From AC-69 sp050692435 (GTDB lineage Bacteria; Actinomycetota; UBA4738; HRBIN12), in NCBI GenBank assembly GCA_050692435.1, contig JBOGVG010000103.1, forward strand, positions 4,124 to 68,123: a stretch of DNA of 64,000 nt, read 5' to 3'. Of this stretch, positions 8,056 through 16,309 are shown one piece after another. How positions within the stretch are numbered: the stretch's first letter is position 1; each line of letters starts with the position of its first letter. A program made the translations under genes and the position numbers. The notes below the pieces were generated by a model. It made no database searches. It was not told the origin of the DNA and saw only the letters and a list, made by a program, of their open reading frames with translations.

Positions 8056-9036
8056 GTGAAGAACATCGGGCTGGTCGGCGTGCCGTTCTCCGGCAAGTCC
8101 ACGCTGTTCACCGCGCTCACGCATGCGGGCGCGAAGGGCGGCCACGCGAACCAGGCCGTCGTGCCGGTCCCGGACCCGCGGGTGGAGGCGCTCGCCGAGA
8201 TCGACCGGTCGAAGAGGGCCGCCCACGCCCAGGTCCGGTTCGTCGACGTCCCCGGCGGGACCTCCTCCGCGCACGGCATCGGACAGCTCCGGGAGACGGA
8301 TGCGCTGTGCCTGGTGATCCGGTGCTTCGGCCCCGACGCGAAACCAGCTGCCGAGCTCGCGGATGTCACGGCCGACCTGGTCCTGGCCGACGTGGCGGTG
8401 ATCGAGCCTGCTCTGGAGAAGGCCGAGAAGCACTCCAGGGGCAAGCCCTCTCAGGAGGAGGTGGGGGCGCTTCGCAGGGCGCGGGATGCCCTGTCGGCCG
8501 AGACGCTCCTCCGCGACGCCGGCCTGGCGCAGGAGGAGCTAACGCACCTCCGGCCGTTCGCGCCCCTGACCCTCAAGCCGTGGGTCGTGGTGGCGAACCT
8601 CGAGGAAGGTGCCGCCGTGCCGTCCGACCTCCCCGATGGAACCGTCGGCGTGTGGGCCGAGATCGAGGCGGAGACGGCGGAGATGGACGCCGAGGAGGCG
8701 CGAGCGCTGCTCGACGAGTTCGGGGTGCACGAGCCGGGGCTGGAGAAGGTGGTGCACGGGTGCTATCGGGCCCTCGACCTCATCTCGTTCCTCACCGGCG
8801 GGCCCGAGGAGGCCCACGCGTGGGAGGTCCGCCGCGGCGCGAAGGCACCGGAGGCCGCGGGGATGATCCACACCGACATGGAGCGCGGCTTCATCCGGGC
8901 CGAGGTCATCCCGTTCGACGACCTGGTGGCCGCGGGGAGCATGGACGCGGCCAAGCACAAGGGCCTGGTTCGGGTGGAGGGGAAGGACTACGTCGTCCAG
9001 GAGGGCGACGTGGTCCACGTCCGCTTCGCAGTCTAA
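8056..9036 (+). CDS. YchF/OLA1-like GTP-binding protein with TGS domain
   Basis: Obg-family P-loop NTPase of 326 aa. G1 is GVPFSGKST (residues 8-16), G3 is DVPGG near 61, and NLEE near residue 182 corresponds to the NxxE that makes YchF prefer ATP over GTP. The C-terminal TGS domain covers about residues 245-326 (AWEVRRGAKAPEAAGMIHTDMERGFIRAEV). It is about 35 residues shorter than typical YchF. It probably acts in ribosome-linked stress control. The GTG start has no Shine-Dalgarno and a close TAGGCT box. Confidence 0.85.
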   Translation: MKNIGLVGVPFSGKSTLFTALTHAGAKGGHANQAVVPVPDPRVEALAEIDRSKRAAHAQVRFVDVPGGTSSAHGIGQLRETDALCLVIRCFGPDAKPAAELADVTADLVLADVAVIEPALEKAEKHSRGKPSQEEVGALRRARDALSAETLLRDAGLAQEELTHLRPFAPLTLKPWVVVANLEEGAAVPSDLPDGTVGVWAEIEAETAEMDAEEARALLDEFGVHEPGLEKVVHGCYRALDLISFLTGGPEEAHAWEVRRGAKAPEAAGMIHTDMERGFIRAEVIPFDDLVAAGSMDAAKHKGLVRVEGKDYVVQEGDVVHVRFAV

Positions 9037-9074
9037 ACGCGCCGGCTTTCTCTGGCGTTGCAGTCCCTTAATCC

Positions 9075-9080
9075 TATATC
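9075..9080 (+). promoter_or_regulatory. Probable -10 of leaderless transcript (HTH-Mop gene)
   Basis: TATATC lies 8 nt before ATG 9089 in the most AT-rich part of the gap; no Shine-Dalgarno intervenes. Confidence 0.5.
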
Positions 9081-9088
9081 CTGAGCCC

Positions 9089-9478
9089 ATGAGCGAGGGC
9101 TACCGGATCGGGGAGGCCGCGGAGATACTCGGCGTGCGGGTGGAGACCCTCCGCCGGTGGGAGCGGGAGGGAGCCATCAAGGCCGCACGAACCAGGGGTG
9201 GCCAGCGCCTCATCCCGGCCGGCGAGGTGGCCCGGCTCCTGGCCGAACGGCGGTCGCACCCCAAGGTCACGGCGGGGAGCGTCCGCAACCGGTTTCCCGG
9301 CGTAGTCACCGAGGTGAAGCGGGACAAGCTCGCCGCGACCGTGGAGATCCTGGCGGGCCCTCACCGGATCCTCGCCTTCATCACCCGCGAAGCCGTGGAC
9401 GAGATGGGCCTGAAACCGGGGATGCACGCCGTGGCCACGGTGAAGGCCACCAACGTCATGGTTGAGCTCGCGGAATGA
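9089..9478 (+). CDS. HTH regulator with Mop (molybdate-binding) domain
   Basis: A 129-aa protein combining an N-terminal MerR/excisionase-like helix-turn-helix (YRIGEAAEILGVRVETLRRWEREG, about residues 5-28) and a C-terminal Mop/TOBE domain (residues 62-129: RNRFPGVVTEVKRDKLAATVEIL ... GMHAVATVKATNVMVEL). Mop domains bind molybdate or tungstate. It overlaps by 4 nt (ATGA) with a MOT1-type transporter gene, so it is most likely a molybdate-responsive regulator of that transporter or of molybdoenzyme genes elsewhere. Confidence 0.85.
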   Translation: MSEGYRIGEAAEILGVRVETLRRWEREGAIKAARTRGGQRLIPAGEVARLLAERRSHPKVTAGSVRNRFPGVVTEVKRDKLAATVEILAGPHRILAFITREAVDEMGLKPGMHAVATVKATNVMVELAE

Positions 9479-10668
9479 GCGCTGCCGTAACAGGGCCCGC
9501 CGCCGGTGGGTTCCGGATAGGCGTGGGCGAGGCCGCCGGCGCCGTGGCCGACCTCGGCGTGCTCGTTCCCCTGGCGGCGGCGCTCATCTTGGTGAACGGC
9601 CTCGACCCCGGCGCCCTCCTCGTGTGCGCCGGGCTCCTCGTCATCGCCGCAGGCGTGGCCTTCCGTGTCCCCTTCCCGATTCAGCCGCTGAAGGCCCTGA
9701 CGGCCGTGGCCGTGGCCCAGCAGCTCTCGCCCGACGTGATCCACGCCGCCGGTCTCGAGCTGGCGGGCTTCCTCATCCTGCTCTCGGTGGGGCATGTCGC
9801 CGACGTCGTGGCCCGCCTGTTCACGAAGCCCGTGGTCCGGGCCCTCCAACTGGGCGTGGGGGGGCTGCTCGTCCTCACGGCGCTCCGCCTGGTCCAGCGC
9901 CCACCGGACCTCTTCGCGGGAACGCCGCCCTCTCCCTGGCCCGTCGTGTTGGCCGTCCTCGCGTTCAGCGGCGTCGCGGCCGCCGCGCACAAGCGCCACT
10001 ACTGGGCGGCGCTCGCTCTGTTCGGCGTGGGCTGTGCGGCCGTCCTCGCTGCCGTCCAACCGAGCGTCGGCGGGCCAGCGTTCGCGCTTCCCTCAGTAAG
10101 GATCCCCCCGGCGGCCGCGTTCGGGACGGCGCTCCTCCTCCTGGTGCTCCCCCAGCTCCCCCTCACGTTCGGCAACGCCGTGGTGGCCGTGAACGACCTG
10201 GCGCACGAGTACTTCGGCCCTGCAGCGGAGCGGGTGAGCCCATCGCGGGTGTGCCTCTCGGCGGGCCTCGGAAACACGGTCTCCGCGCTCCTCGGCGGGA
10301 TGCCGATGTGCCACGGCGCCGGCGGCCTCACCGCTCACGTTCGCCTGGGGGCCCGGACCGCGGGGATGAACCTGCTCCTCGGTGGGGCCTTCCTGTTCCT
10401 GGGGCTGTTCTTCGCCGCCCAGGTTCCGGTGCTCCTGGGACTCCTCCCGGTGTGGGTGTTGGCGGCTTTTCTCGCCTACGCCGGGTTCCGCCATGCCTGG
10501 CTGGTGAGCGATCTCGGGGGCGCGCCCCTGGCCATCGCCGCCGTCGCCGGGGTCTTCGGCGTCCTCCTGGGGAACATGGCCGTCACGGCTTCGGTCGCGC
10601 TGATCGCCGACCACGGGTGGCGGCTCCTGGTGCGAGCCCGCGCGAGGAAGGTGGGGACGGGGGTCTGA
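9475..10668 (+). CDS. MOT1-like molybdate/sulfate transporter
   Basis: Integral membrane protein of 397 aa with about ten hydrophobic segments. Hallmarks of the MOT1 branch of the SulP superfamily are the GAVADLGVLVPL motif near residue 22 and FPIQPLKAL near 66, plus the second-half equivalents QLPLTFGNAVVAVND and GGMPMCHGAGGL. These motifs line the anion site. The C-terminal STAS domain of SulP proteins is absent, as in MOT1. The Mop-domain regulator directly upstream supports molybdate as the substrate. Confidence 0.87.
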   Translation: MSAAVTGPAAGGFRIGVGEAAGAVADLGVLVPLAAALILVNGLDPGALLVCAGLLVIAAGVAFRVPFPIQPLKALTAVAVAQQLSPDVIHAAGLELAGFLILLSVGHVADVVARLFTKPVVRALQLGVGGLLVLTALRLVQRPPDLFAGTPPSPWPVVLAVLAFSGVAAAAHKRHYWAALALFGVGCAAVLAAVQPSVGGPAFALPSVRIPPAAAFGTALLLLVLPQLPLTFGNAVVAVNDLAHEYFGPAAERVSPSRVCLSAGLGNTVSALLGGMPMCHGAGGLTAHVRLGARTAGMNLLLGGAFLFLGLFFAAQVPVLLGLLPVWVLAAFLAYAGFRHAWLVSDLGGAPLAIAAVAGVFGVLLGNMAVTASVALIADHGWRLLVRARARKVGTGV

Positions 10669-10687
10669 GCTTCCCGCCCGGCCCGGG

Positions 10688-10693
10688 TACGCT
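10688..10693 (+). promoter_or_regulatory. Probable -10 (lepB)
   Basis: TACGCT ends 10 nt before ATG 10704, with no Shine-Dalgarno; a near-leaderless arrangement. Confidence 0.4.
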
Positions 10694-10703
10694 TGCCGCG
10701 CCC

Positions 10704-11414
10704 ATGGCCGCAACCGACAAACGGCGGCGGGATCCCGAGCCCTCGGCCCTCGAGCGACTGCTGGAGCGCGTGCCCCTGGACGGGCCCGTTGCGTCGGAGG
10801 CCGAAGGCTCCCGGAGGAAGGAGCACCCCCCGCTGATCCGCGACGTCCCGGTCCTCGTCCTCATCTCGCTGGTCGTGGCCATCCTCATTAAGTCCTTCCT
10901 GGTCCAGGCGTTCTTCATCCCCTCCTCCTCGATGGAGCCCACGCTCATGCCGGGAGACCGGGTGCTGGTGAGCAAGCTCGCGTACCGGTTCGGCGACGTC
11001 GGCCGGGGCGACGTCGTCGTCTTCGAGAACCCCGACACCGCGTTGCTCCAGGACCGGAGCGTCCTCGGGTCCTTCTTCCACTGGCTGGGCGAAGGCCTGG
11101 GGTTCGCGCGGCCGGAGGAAGAGGACCTCATCAAGCGGGTGATCGGGATCCGTGGCGACATCGTCGAGATCAGGGATCGCACCGTCCACGTGAACGGGCA
11201 ACCGCTCGCCGAGCTCTACCTCACGCCCGACGCCCGAGCGGCCATGGGCGATTACGGCCCGGTGACGGTGCCGGAGGGCATGCTGTTCGTGTTGGGCGAC
11301 AACCGGGGCAACTCGGCCGACTCGCGCGCGATCGGCTTCGTACCGGAGGACCGGGTGGTCGGACGGGCCTTCGTGATCATCTGGCCGCCTTCGGATGCCG
11401 GGGGACTGGACTGA
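10704..11414 (+). CDS. lepB: Signal peptidase I
   Basis: Type I signal peptidase of 236 aa. A cytoplasmic N-terminal stretch is followed by one transmembrane segment (about residues 48-70, VLVLISLVVAILI), then the catalytic Ser in PSSSMEPTLMPGD, the catalytic Lys in LIKRVIGIRGD and the C-terminal GDNRGNSADSR box. All active-site elements are intact. It removes signal peptides on the outer face of the membrane. The frame is open further upstream, but ATG 10704 gives the normal family N terminus. It is distinct from the SodX-type protease at 7.1 kb. Confidence 0.93.
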   Translation: MAATDKRRRDPEPSALERLLERVPLDGPVASEAEGSRRKEHPPLIRDVPVLVLISLVVAILIKSFLVQAFFIPSSSMEPTLMPGDRVLVSKLAYRFGDVGRGDVVVFENPDTALLQDRSVLGSFFHWLGEGLGFARPEEEDLIKRVIGIRGDIVEIRDRTVHVNGQPLAELYLTPDARAAMGDYGPVTVPEGMLFVLGDNRGNSADSRAIGFVPEDRVVGRAFVIIWPPSDAGGLD

Positions 11415-11436
11415 TACCGCCGACGCGATTCGGCCG

Positions 11437-12846
11437 TCAGGACGAGGCCGGGATGCCCTCCCCCTCGGCCCACTCGTCGAGGAGCCGGTAGGCCTCGTCC
11501 TTCTCGATGGGACCACGCTCCAGGCGAAGCTCCATGAGGTGCTCGAGGGCCTCCCCCACCACCGGGCCGGGTCCGATACCGAGGTGGGCCATGACCTCGT
11601 TGCCGTCGAGCGGCGGCCGGATGGCCTCCAGGTTCTCCTCCTCGGCCAGGTGCGCGATCCGCTCCTCCAGCTGGTCCTGGAGGGACTGGAACTGCTTGGC
11701 CCTGAACCGGTTCCCCGTGGTGACGTCGGCCCGGGTTAGCTGGTTCAGCTTGTCGAGGAGCGGCCCGGCGTCGCGAACGTACCGGCGCACGGCGCTGTCG
11801 GTCCACCCCTCCCCGTACCCGTGGAACCGGAGATGCATCTCCACCAGCTTGCGCACGTTGTCCACGAGGCTGTTCGGGTAGCGAAGCGCGCGCAGCCGCT
11901 CCTCGACCATCCGGGCCCCGACCACCTCGTGGTGGTGGAACTGCACGCCCTCCGGCGTGACCTGCCGTGTCCGGGGCTTCCCGATGTCGTGTAGCAGGGC
12001 GGCCAGGCGGACCTCCAGGTCGGTGGGGTCGCACCGCTCCACCACCGCCAGGGTGTGGTGAAAGACGTCCTTGTGCTTGTGGACCGGGTCCTGCTCCAGC
12101 ATCAGCGCCGGGAGCTCGGGCAGGAACTCCTCGGCCAGGCCGGTGTTCACGACGAGCTCCAGGCCCTTGGACGGCTTCGCCGAAAGCAGCAGCTTCGAGA
12201 GCTCGTCTGAGATCCGCTCCAAGGACACGATGCGCAGCCGCTCGCGCAGGCGCTTGATCGCCTCCACCACCCTCGGTGCCGGCGTGAGGTCGAGCTGCGA
12301 GACGAACCGTGCCGCCCGCAGCATCCGCAGAGGGTCGTCGGAGAAGGCGACCTCGGGATCGAGCGGCGTATCCAGCCGCTTCGCCGCCAAGGCCTTGACC
12401 CCACCGAACGGATCGAGGAACTCGCCGTCCGGCAGGCGCACCGCCATGGCGTTGATCGTGAAGTCCCGGCGGGACAGGTCGGTGTGGATGTCGCGGGCGA
12501 AGGTGACCGACGGCTTGCGGGTGTCCTCCGGATAGACCTCCTCGCGGAACGTCGTGATCTCCATGTGCACGTCGCCCTTTCGGGCCCCGACCGTCCCGAA
12601 CCGCACGCCGATCAGCTTGCGACTGTTGGCCCATCCCTGAAGGAGCTTGATGGTCTGCCGGGGTGGGGCGTCGGTGGCCAGGTCGAACTCCGCGCCCTCG
12701 CGCGCCTGCCCGAGCAGCAGGTCGCGAACCACCCCGCCCACCAGGTACAGCTCGTGCCCGGCCATGCGGAACCGCTCGCCGAGCTCCGTGGCGAGAGGAG
12801 GGACCTCCAGGCGCGCGCCCTCGTTCGGGCGCGTGGGACGGGCCAT
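11437..12846 (-). CDS. CCA tRNA nucleotidyltransferase
   Basis: tRNA CCA-adding enzyme of the bacterial class II poly(A) polymerase superfamily, 469 aa. The nucleotidyltransferase head has LVGGVVRDLLLG (residues 30-41) and EFDLATDA with the catalytic DxD-type carboxylates, then RRDFTINAMAV and an RNA-binding middle. The C-terminal half carries an HD domain (LLHDIGKPRTR), as in the actinobacterial PcnA group. This gene sits at the same relative place upstream of the Nudix and murJ genes in M. tuberculosis. TATCCT lies 9 nt before the ATG on this strand, suggesting a leaderless transcript. Confidence 0.92.
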   Translation of the reverse strand: MARPTRPNEGARLEVPPLATELGERFRMAGHELYLVGGVVRDLLLGQAREGAEFDLATDAPPRQTIKLLQGWANSRKLIGVRFGTVGARKGDVHMEITTFREEVYPEDTRKPSVTFARDIHTDLSRRDFTINAMAVRLPDGEFLDPFGGVKALAAKRLDTPLDPEVAFSDDPLRMLRAARFVSQLDLTPAPRVVEAIKRLRERLRIVSLERISDELSKLLLSAKPSKGLELVVNTGLAEEFLPELPALMLEQDPVHKHKDVFHHTLAVVERCDPTDLEVRLAALLHDIGKPRTRQVTPEGVQFHHHEVVGARMVEERLRALRYPNSLVDNVRKLVEMHLRFHGYGEGWTDSAVRRYVRDAGPLLDKLNQLTRADVTTGNRFRAKQFQSLQDQLEERIAHLAEEENLEAIRPPLDGNEVMAHLGIGPGPVVGEALEHLMELRLERGPIEKDEAYRLLDEWAEGEGIPASS

Positions 12847-12855
12847 GACCCGGTC

Positions 12856-12861
12856 AGGATA
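12856..12861 (-). promoter_or_regulatory. Probable -10 of leaderless transcript (CCA enzyme)
   Basis: TATCCT on the minus strand, 9 nt before ATG 12846; no Shine-Dalgarno. Confidence 0.5.
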
Positions 12862-12886
12862 CCCCCGGCCCCCACCGGCCCTGCGG

Positions 12887-12892
12887 TACCGT
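12887..12892 (+). promoter_or_regulatory. Probable -10 of leaderless transcript (HELHH protein)
   Basis: TACCGT, 6 nt before ATG 12899. It shares a 52-bp gap with the divergent CCA gene. Confidence 0.45.
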
Positions 12893-12898
12893 CGCGCC

Positions 12899-13264
12899 AT
12901 GGCGGCCGTCTTGGGGTTCGTGTGGACGCTTCCCAACACCGTCGTCGGGCTGGTGCTCGGCCTGTTCACGTTCCAGCCGCCCCGGATCCACGGCGGCGCG
13001 CTCGTGTTCGACCGGGCGCCCCGGGGCCTCTCCTTGCTGATGTCGAAGATGAACCGGAGCGCGATGACCGTCGGCTTCGTGATCCTTTCGGCCGTGCCGG
13101 TGGAGGGAGTGCTCCTCGAGCACGAACTGCACCACATCCGGCAGTACTGCCGGTGGGGACCGCTGTTCATCCCGGCGTACTTCGCGCTGGCCGTGCCGTT
13201 CGGTTACCGGCGGCATCCGTTCGAGCGGGCGGCGCGCCGAGCCGCGGGGGAGCCCGACCGTTAG
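12899..13264 (+). CDS. Small membrane-associated protein with HELHH motif
   Basis: A 121-aa protein of unknown function. An N-terminal hydrophobic segment (TLPNTVVGLVLGLF) and a later one (GPLFIPAYFALAVPFGY) flank the segment EGVLLEHELHHIRQYCRWG. That segment contains HELHH, the HExxH form found in metallopeptidases, plus a following RQY as in proteins annotated only as hypothetical. It may be a zinc-binding membrane protein; activity is unproven. It is divergent from the CCA gene and its stop overlaps the convergent pilT stop by 4 nt. Confidence 0.65.
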   Translation: MAAVLGFVWTLPNTVVGLVLGLFTFQPPRIHGGALVFDRAPRGLSLLMSKMNRSAMTVGFVILSAVPVEGVLLEHELHHIRQYCRWGPLFIPAYFALAVPFGYRRHPFERAARRAAGEPDR

Positions 13265-14349
13265 ATCAGCTGCGGGGTCCCCCGCGTCATGACGCCGCTC
13301 AGCGCGAGGTTGAAGTCATGGGGGTTGGTTGAGGCCCGCCGAGCGTCCTCCTCACTGACGATGCCCTCCTTCGTCAGCCTCACCAGGTCCTGGTCGAAGG
13401 TCTGCATCCCGTAGTAGCCGCCCTCCGCCATGATGTCGCGGATCTCGGTGGTGGCCTCGGGGTCGACGATCCTGTCGTAGACGCGACCGTTCGCGATCAG
13501 CACCTCCACCGTTGGAACCCGGCCCTTGCCGTCGGACCGCGGCACCAGCCGCTGGGACACGATGCCCCGAAGCGCCCCGGCGAACGACGTGCGCACCTCC
13601 TTCTGCTGCGTCGGGGGGAACAGGTCGAGCAACCGGTTGATGGTCTCGGTGGCGTCGATCGTGTGCATCGTGGAGATGACGAGGTGGCCCGTCTCCGCGG
13701 CCTGGATGGCCGAGAGCGCCGAGTCGGGGTCCCGGATCTCGCCGATGAAGATGATGTCCGGGTCCTGCCGGATCACGCGCTTGAGGGCCACCGCGTACGA
13801 CTCGGTGTCCAGGCCGAGCTCGCGCTGCTGGATGATCGACATGTCGTCGTCGTGGACGACCTCGATAGGGTCCTCGACGGTCAGGATGTGCGCTCGACGC
13901 GTCCGATTGATGTGCCCGATCATCGCGGCGATGCTGGTGGTCTTCCCGGTGCCCGTGGGCCCCGTCAGGAGCACCAGGCCCCGGCTCGAGTCGGCCAGGT
14001 CCTTGATGACCATCGGGAGGCCCAGCTCCTCGAAGGTCGGGACCTCGGCACGCACCCGACGGACGGCCACGCTGATCACGCCCCGCTGGCGGAACACGTT
14101 CACCCGGAACCGTCCTACGCCGGGTAGGGAGTACCCGAAGTCGGCCTCGTTCGTGGACGCGAACTCCCGAACCTTGTGGTCGGGCATAAGCGTCGCGGCG
14201 AACGTCTGTGTATCGGTCCCGCTGAGGCCAGGGTAGGACGTCGGATGCAGCGTCCCATCCACTCGGATGAACGGGACGTTGCCGACCTTCAGGTGAAGGT
14301 CGCTGGCCCCCATCTCGACGGTGTGGCGGAGCAGCTCGTTGACGTCCAT
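13261..14349 (-). CDS. pilT: PilT-type twitching motility ATPase
   Basis: Type II/IV secretion ATPase of the PilT family, 362 aa. The Walker A motif is GPTGTGKTTS near residue 131, the Walker B region is DIIFIGEIRD, the His box is STMHTIDATETINRLLDLFP, and the N terminus (VNELLRHTVEMGASDLHLK) is typical of PilT. PilT drives retraction of type IV pili. No pilus structural genes are in the window apart from a TadE/G-like gene, so its partners must lie elsewhere. The ATG at 14349 gives the standard N terminus. It follows dedA by 7 nt in the same direction. Confidence 0.92.
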   Translation of the reverse strand: MDVNELLRHTVEMGASDLHLKVGNVPFIRVDGTLHPTSYPGLSGTDTQTFAATLMPDHKVREFASTNEADFGYSLPGVGRFRVNVFRQRGVISVAVRRVRAEVPTFEELGLPMVIKDLADSSRGLVLLTGPTGTGKTTSIAAMIGHINRTRRAHILTVEDPIEVVHDDDMSIIQQRELGLDTESYAVALKRVIRQDPDIIFIGEIRDPDSALSAIQAAETGHLVISTMHTIDATETINRLLDLFPPTQQKEVRTSFAGALRGIVSQRLVPRSDGKGRVPTVEVLIANGRVYDRIVDPEATTEIRDIMAEGGYYGMQTFDQDLVRLTKEGIVSEEDARRASTNPHDFNLALSGVMTRGTPQLI

Positions 14350-14356
14350 CCCGACT

Positions 14357-15055
14357 TCAGTCGTCGGCCGGTTCGCCCTCCGGCTTGAGGTCGGAGGGCC
14401 TCCCGAGCCCATCCGTCGACTCCAGATCGGGCAGCTGCTTCTCGACGGCCCGGTGCGAGGCCCGAAGCCTCGAAGCCCCGATCAGGAGCAGCAGGACCAT
14501 CAGGACGACCAGCCCGGCGGGGGTGACGTACCGCTCCCACCGCGCGTAGCTCGCCCCGATCACGTACCCCAGGATCGAATGGCCTACCCCCCAGATGACC
14601 GCCCCGGCAACGTCGTACATCAGGAACCGGCGCCACCGCATGGCGGCAACGCCGGCCAGGATGAACCCCATGCTCCTCACGAACGGGATGAACCGGCCGA
14701 AGAACACGGTCTTGCCGCCGTGGGACCGGTAGTAGCGGTCGGCCTTCTCCAGTCGCTCCGGCGTGATGAACAGCTTGCCGCCGTGGCGCTCCAGGAACCC
14801 TCGACCGAACCGCCGGCCGATCACGTAGCCGACGTTGTCGCCGAGGATGGCGCCGAAGCAGGCCGCGAAGGCAACCCACGCGAGCGAAAGGTCGCCGATG
14901 CTCGCATAGAATCCGCCGATGATGACGAGGGTCTCGCCGGGGACGATGACCCCCGCCCCCACGGAGTTCTCCAGGAACGTGCCCCCCCCCACGATCAGGT
15001 AGCCCCACGGCACGGAGAGATACGGGCGGAGGAAGTCGATGATGCGGTCGACCAC
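14357..15055 (-). CDS. DedA family membrane protein
   Basis: DedA/SNARE-associated family protein of 232 aa. Family motifs are FLENSVGAGVIVPGET near residue 26, the GDNVGYVIGRRFG segment and FGRFIPFVRSMGFILAGVAAM. About five membrane segments. The family is linked to lipid scrambling (undecaprenyl-phosphate or phosphatidylethanolamine recycling) and membrane homeostasis. The frame extends to an ATG at 15085, but GTG 15055 with a TATACT box 8 nt upstream looks like a leaderless start. It is upstream of and co-directional with pilT. Confidence 0.87.
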   Translation of the reverse strand: MVDRIIDFLRPYLSVPWGYLIVGGGTFLENSVGAGVIVPGETLVIIGGFYASIGDLSLAWVAFAACFGAILGDNVGYVIGRRFGRGFLERHGGKLFITPERLEKADRYYRSHGGKTVFFGRFIPFVRSMGFILAGVAAMRWRRFLMYDVAGAVIWGVGHSILGYVIGASYARWERYVTPAGLVVLMVLLLLIGASRLRASHRAVEKQLPDLESTDGLGRPSDLKPEGEPADD

Positions 15056-15063
15056 GGGTGGCC

Positions 15064-15070
15064 AGTATAG
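15064..15070. promoter_or_regulatory. Bidirectional -10 element, dedA/Nudix
   Basis: The sequence AGTATAG reads as TATACT on the minus strand, 8 nt before dedA GTG 15055, and as TATAGG on the plus strand, upstream of the Nudix start. One near-palindromic AT island appears to serve both directions. Confidence 0.45.
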
Positions 15071-15094
15071 GTGGGGCCCTCGCACCGGCCTTCG

Positions 15095-15520
15095 ATGAAG
15101 ACACGGAGCGAGGTCTCGGCCGGTGGCGTCGTGTATCGACGGGTGGGCGATGCGATCGAGGTGGCCCTGGCGGCCCGCCGGACCCGCCGGGGCGAACTGG
15201 CGTGGGGCCTACCCAAGGGCGAGATCGAGCCAGACGAGACCGCCGAGCAAGCAGCCGTCCGAGAGGTTCACGAGGAGACCGGCCTGGAGGCCGAGATCGA
15301 GGCATCGCTCGGAGACATCCGGTACTTCTACGTCTGGGAAGGGGTCCGGATCCGCAAGGCCGTTCGGTTCTTCCTCATGTGCGCGACCGGGGGCGACGTC
15401 TCGCTCCATGACCACGAGATGGAGGACGTGCGGTGGTTCCCGCTCCCCGTCGCCCTTCGCCGTGCCGCTTATCGCGGGGAGCGCGAGGTCCTGGAACGGG
15501 CTTCGAACCGGTTGGCATGA
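15095..15520 (+). CDS. Nudix hydrolase
   Basis: Nudix-fold pyrophosphohydrolase of 141 aa. The Nudix box GEIEPDETAEQAAVREVHEE (the Gx5Ex7REUxEExGU pattern, completed by TGL) spans about residues 42-64. A GTG at 15071 in the same frame would add 8 residues; ATG 15095 fits the usual N terminus better. The corresponding gene in M. tuberculosis (Rv3908) also lies between the CCA enzyme and murJ. The substrate, probably a nucleotide or NDP-linked compound, is unknown. It overlaps the TauE-like gene by ATGA. Confidence 0.9.
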   Translation: MKTRSEVSAGGVVYRRVGDAIEVALAARRTRRGELAWGLPKGEIEPDETAEQAAVREVHEETGLEAEIEASLGDIRYFYVWEGVRIRKAVRFFLMCATGGDVSLHDHEMEDVRWFPLPVALRRAAYRGEREVLERASNRLA

Positions 15521-16293
15521 CCCCGCTCCAGGTATTCGCCGGCGCCCTCGTGGGGTTCATCGCCGGCATCCTGTCCGGCCTGTTCGGGGTAGGCGGAGGG
15601 ACCGTCACCACCCCGGCCATCAACGTCTTCCTGGGCGGCACGGCCATCCAGGCCGTGGCCACCCCGCTCCCGGCGATCTTCCCCACCTCGCTGGTGGGCG
15701 CCATCACCTACGGGCGGGCCGGAGAGGTGAGCTTCCGGGCCTTCGGGTGGGCCGTGGGGCCGGGGGTCGCCGGAGCGATCATCGGGGCTGGCCTCACCGA
15801 CGCGGTGAACGCCCACCTCCTCCTGGTGATCACGGCCGTGCTGATCGGCTGGACGGCGGTGCAGGTCATCCGAGACAGGCGCCCCCGAACGGCCTGGGAG
15901 CGGGGAAAGACTCCGGGGTGGAAGTACGGGGCCATCGGGTTCGTGGCCGGCTTCGTGTCCGGGCTCCTCGGGCTGGGCGGAGGGATCGTGATGGTGCCGG
16001 CGTTCACCGCGATCCTGGGGATGCCGCTGAAGCGCGCCCTCGGCACCTCGCTCGTCACGATCGCGGCCCTGGTGATCCCGGGGACCATCGTCCACGCCGT
16101 CCTCGGCCACATCGACTGGGCCATCTTCCTCGTCCTCACCATCGGCGTGGTCCCCGGGGCCAGGATCGGAGCGCAGGTCGCGCTGGGGGCGAAGGAACGC
16201 CCGCTCCGCCTGGCGGTGGGCGCCTTCCTGTTCGCCGTCGCAGTCCTGTACGGCGTTCGGGAGCTGGCCGCCCTCGTTGGGGCCTCCGGGTAG
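15517..16293 (+). CDS. TauE/SafE family anion exporter-like membrane protein
   Basis: A 258-aa integral membrane protein of the TauE/SafE (DUF81) family. Two related halves each begin with the family motif: GILSGLFGVGGGTVTTPA near residue 17 and GFVSGLLGLGGGIVMVPA near 151. About eight membrane segments. Members are thought to move sulfonates, sulfite or other organic anions. The ATG overlaps the Nudix stop, so it is in the same operon. It is not part of the M. tuberculosis order and appears inserted between Nudix and the DUF6049 gene. Confidence 0.88.
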   Translation: MTPLQVFAGALVGFIAGILSGLFGVGGGTVTTPAINVFLGGTAIQAVATPLPAIFPTSLVGAITYGRAGEVSFRAFGWAVGPGVAGAIIGAGLTDAVNAHLLLVITAVLIGWTAVQVIRDRRPRTAWERGKTPGWKYGAIGFVAGFVSGLLGLGGGIVMVPAFTAILGMPLKRALGTSLVTIAALVIPGTIVHAVLGHIDWAIFLVLTIGVVPGARIGAQVALGAKERPLRLAVGAFLFAVAVLYGVRELAALVGASG

Positions 16294-16296
16294 GAT
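16291..16296 (+). promoter_or_regulatory. Possible -10 (DUF6049 gene)
   Basis: TAGGAT overlapping the TauE stop, 13 nt before ATG 16310. Confidence 0.35.
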
Positions 16297-16309
16297 GGGC
16301 CCGCCGACC

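Noticed and set aside
9462..11414. Apparent 650-aa protein ending in signal peptidase
   Set aside because: The first 414 codons are the out-of-phase shadow of the MOT1 gene; signal peptidase begins at ATG 10704.
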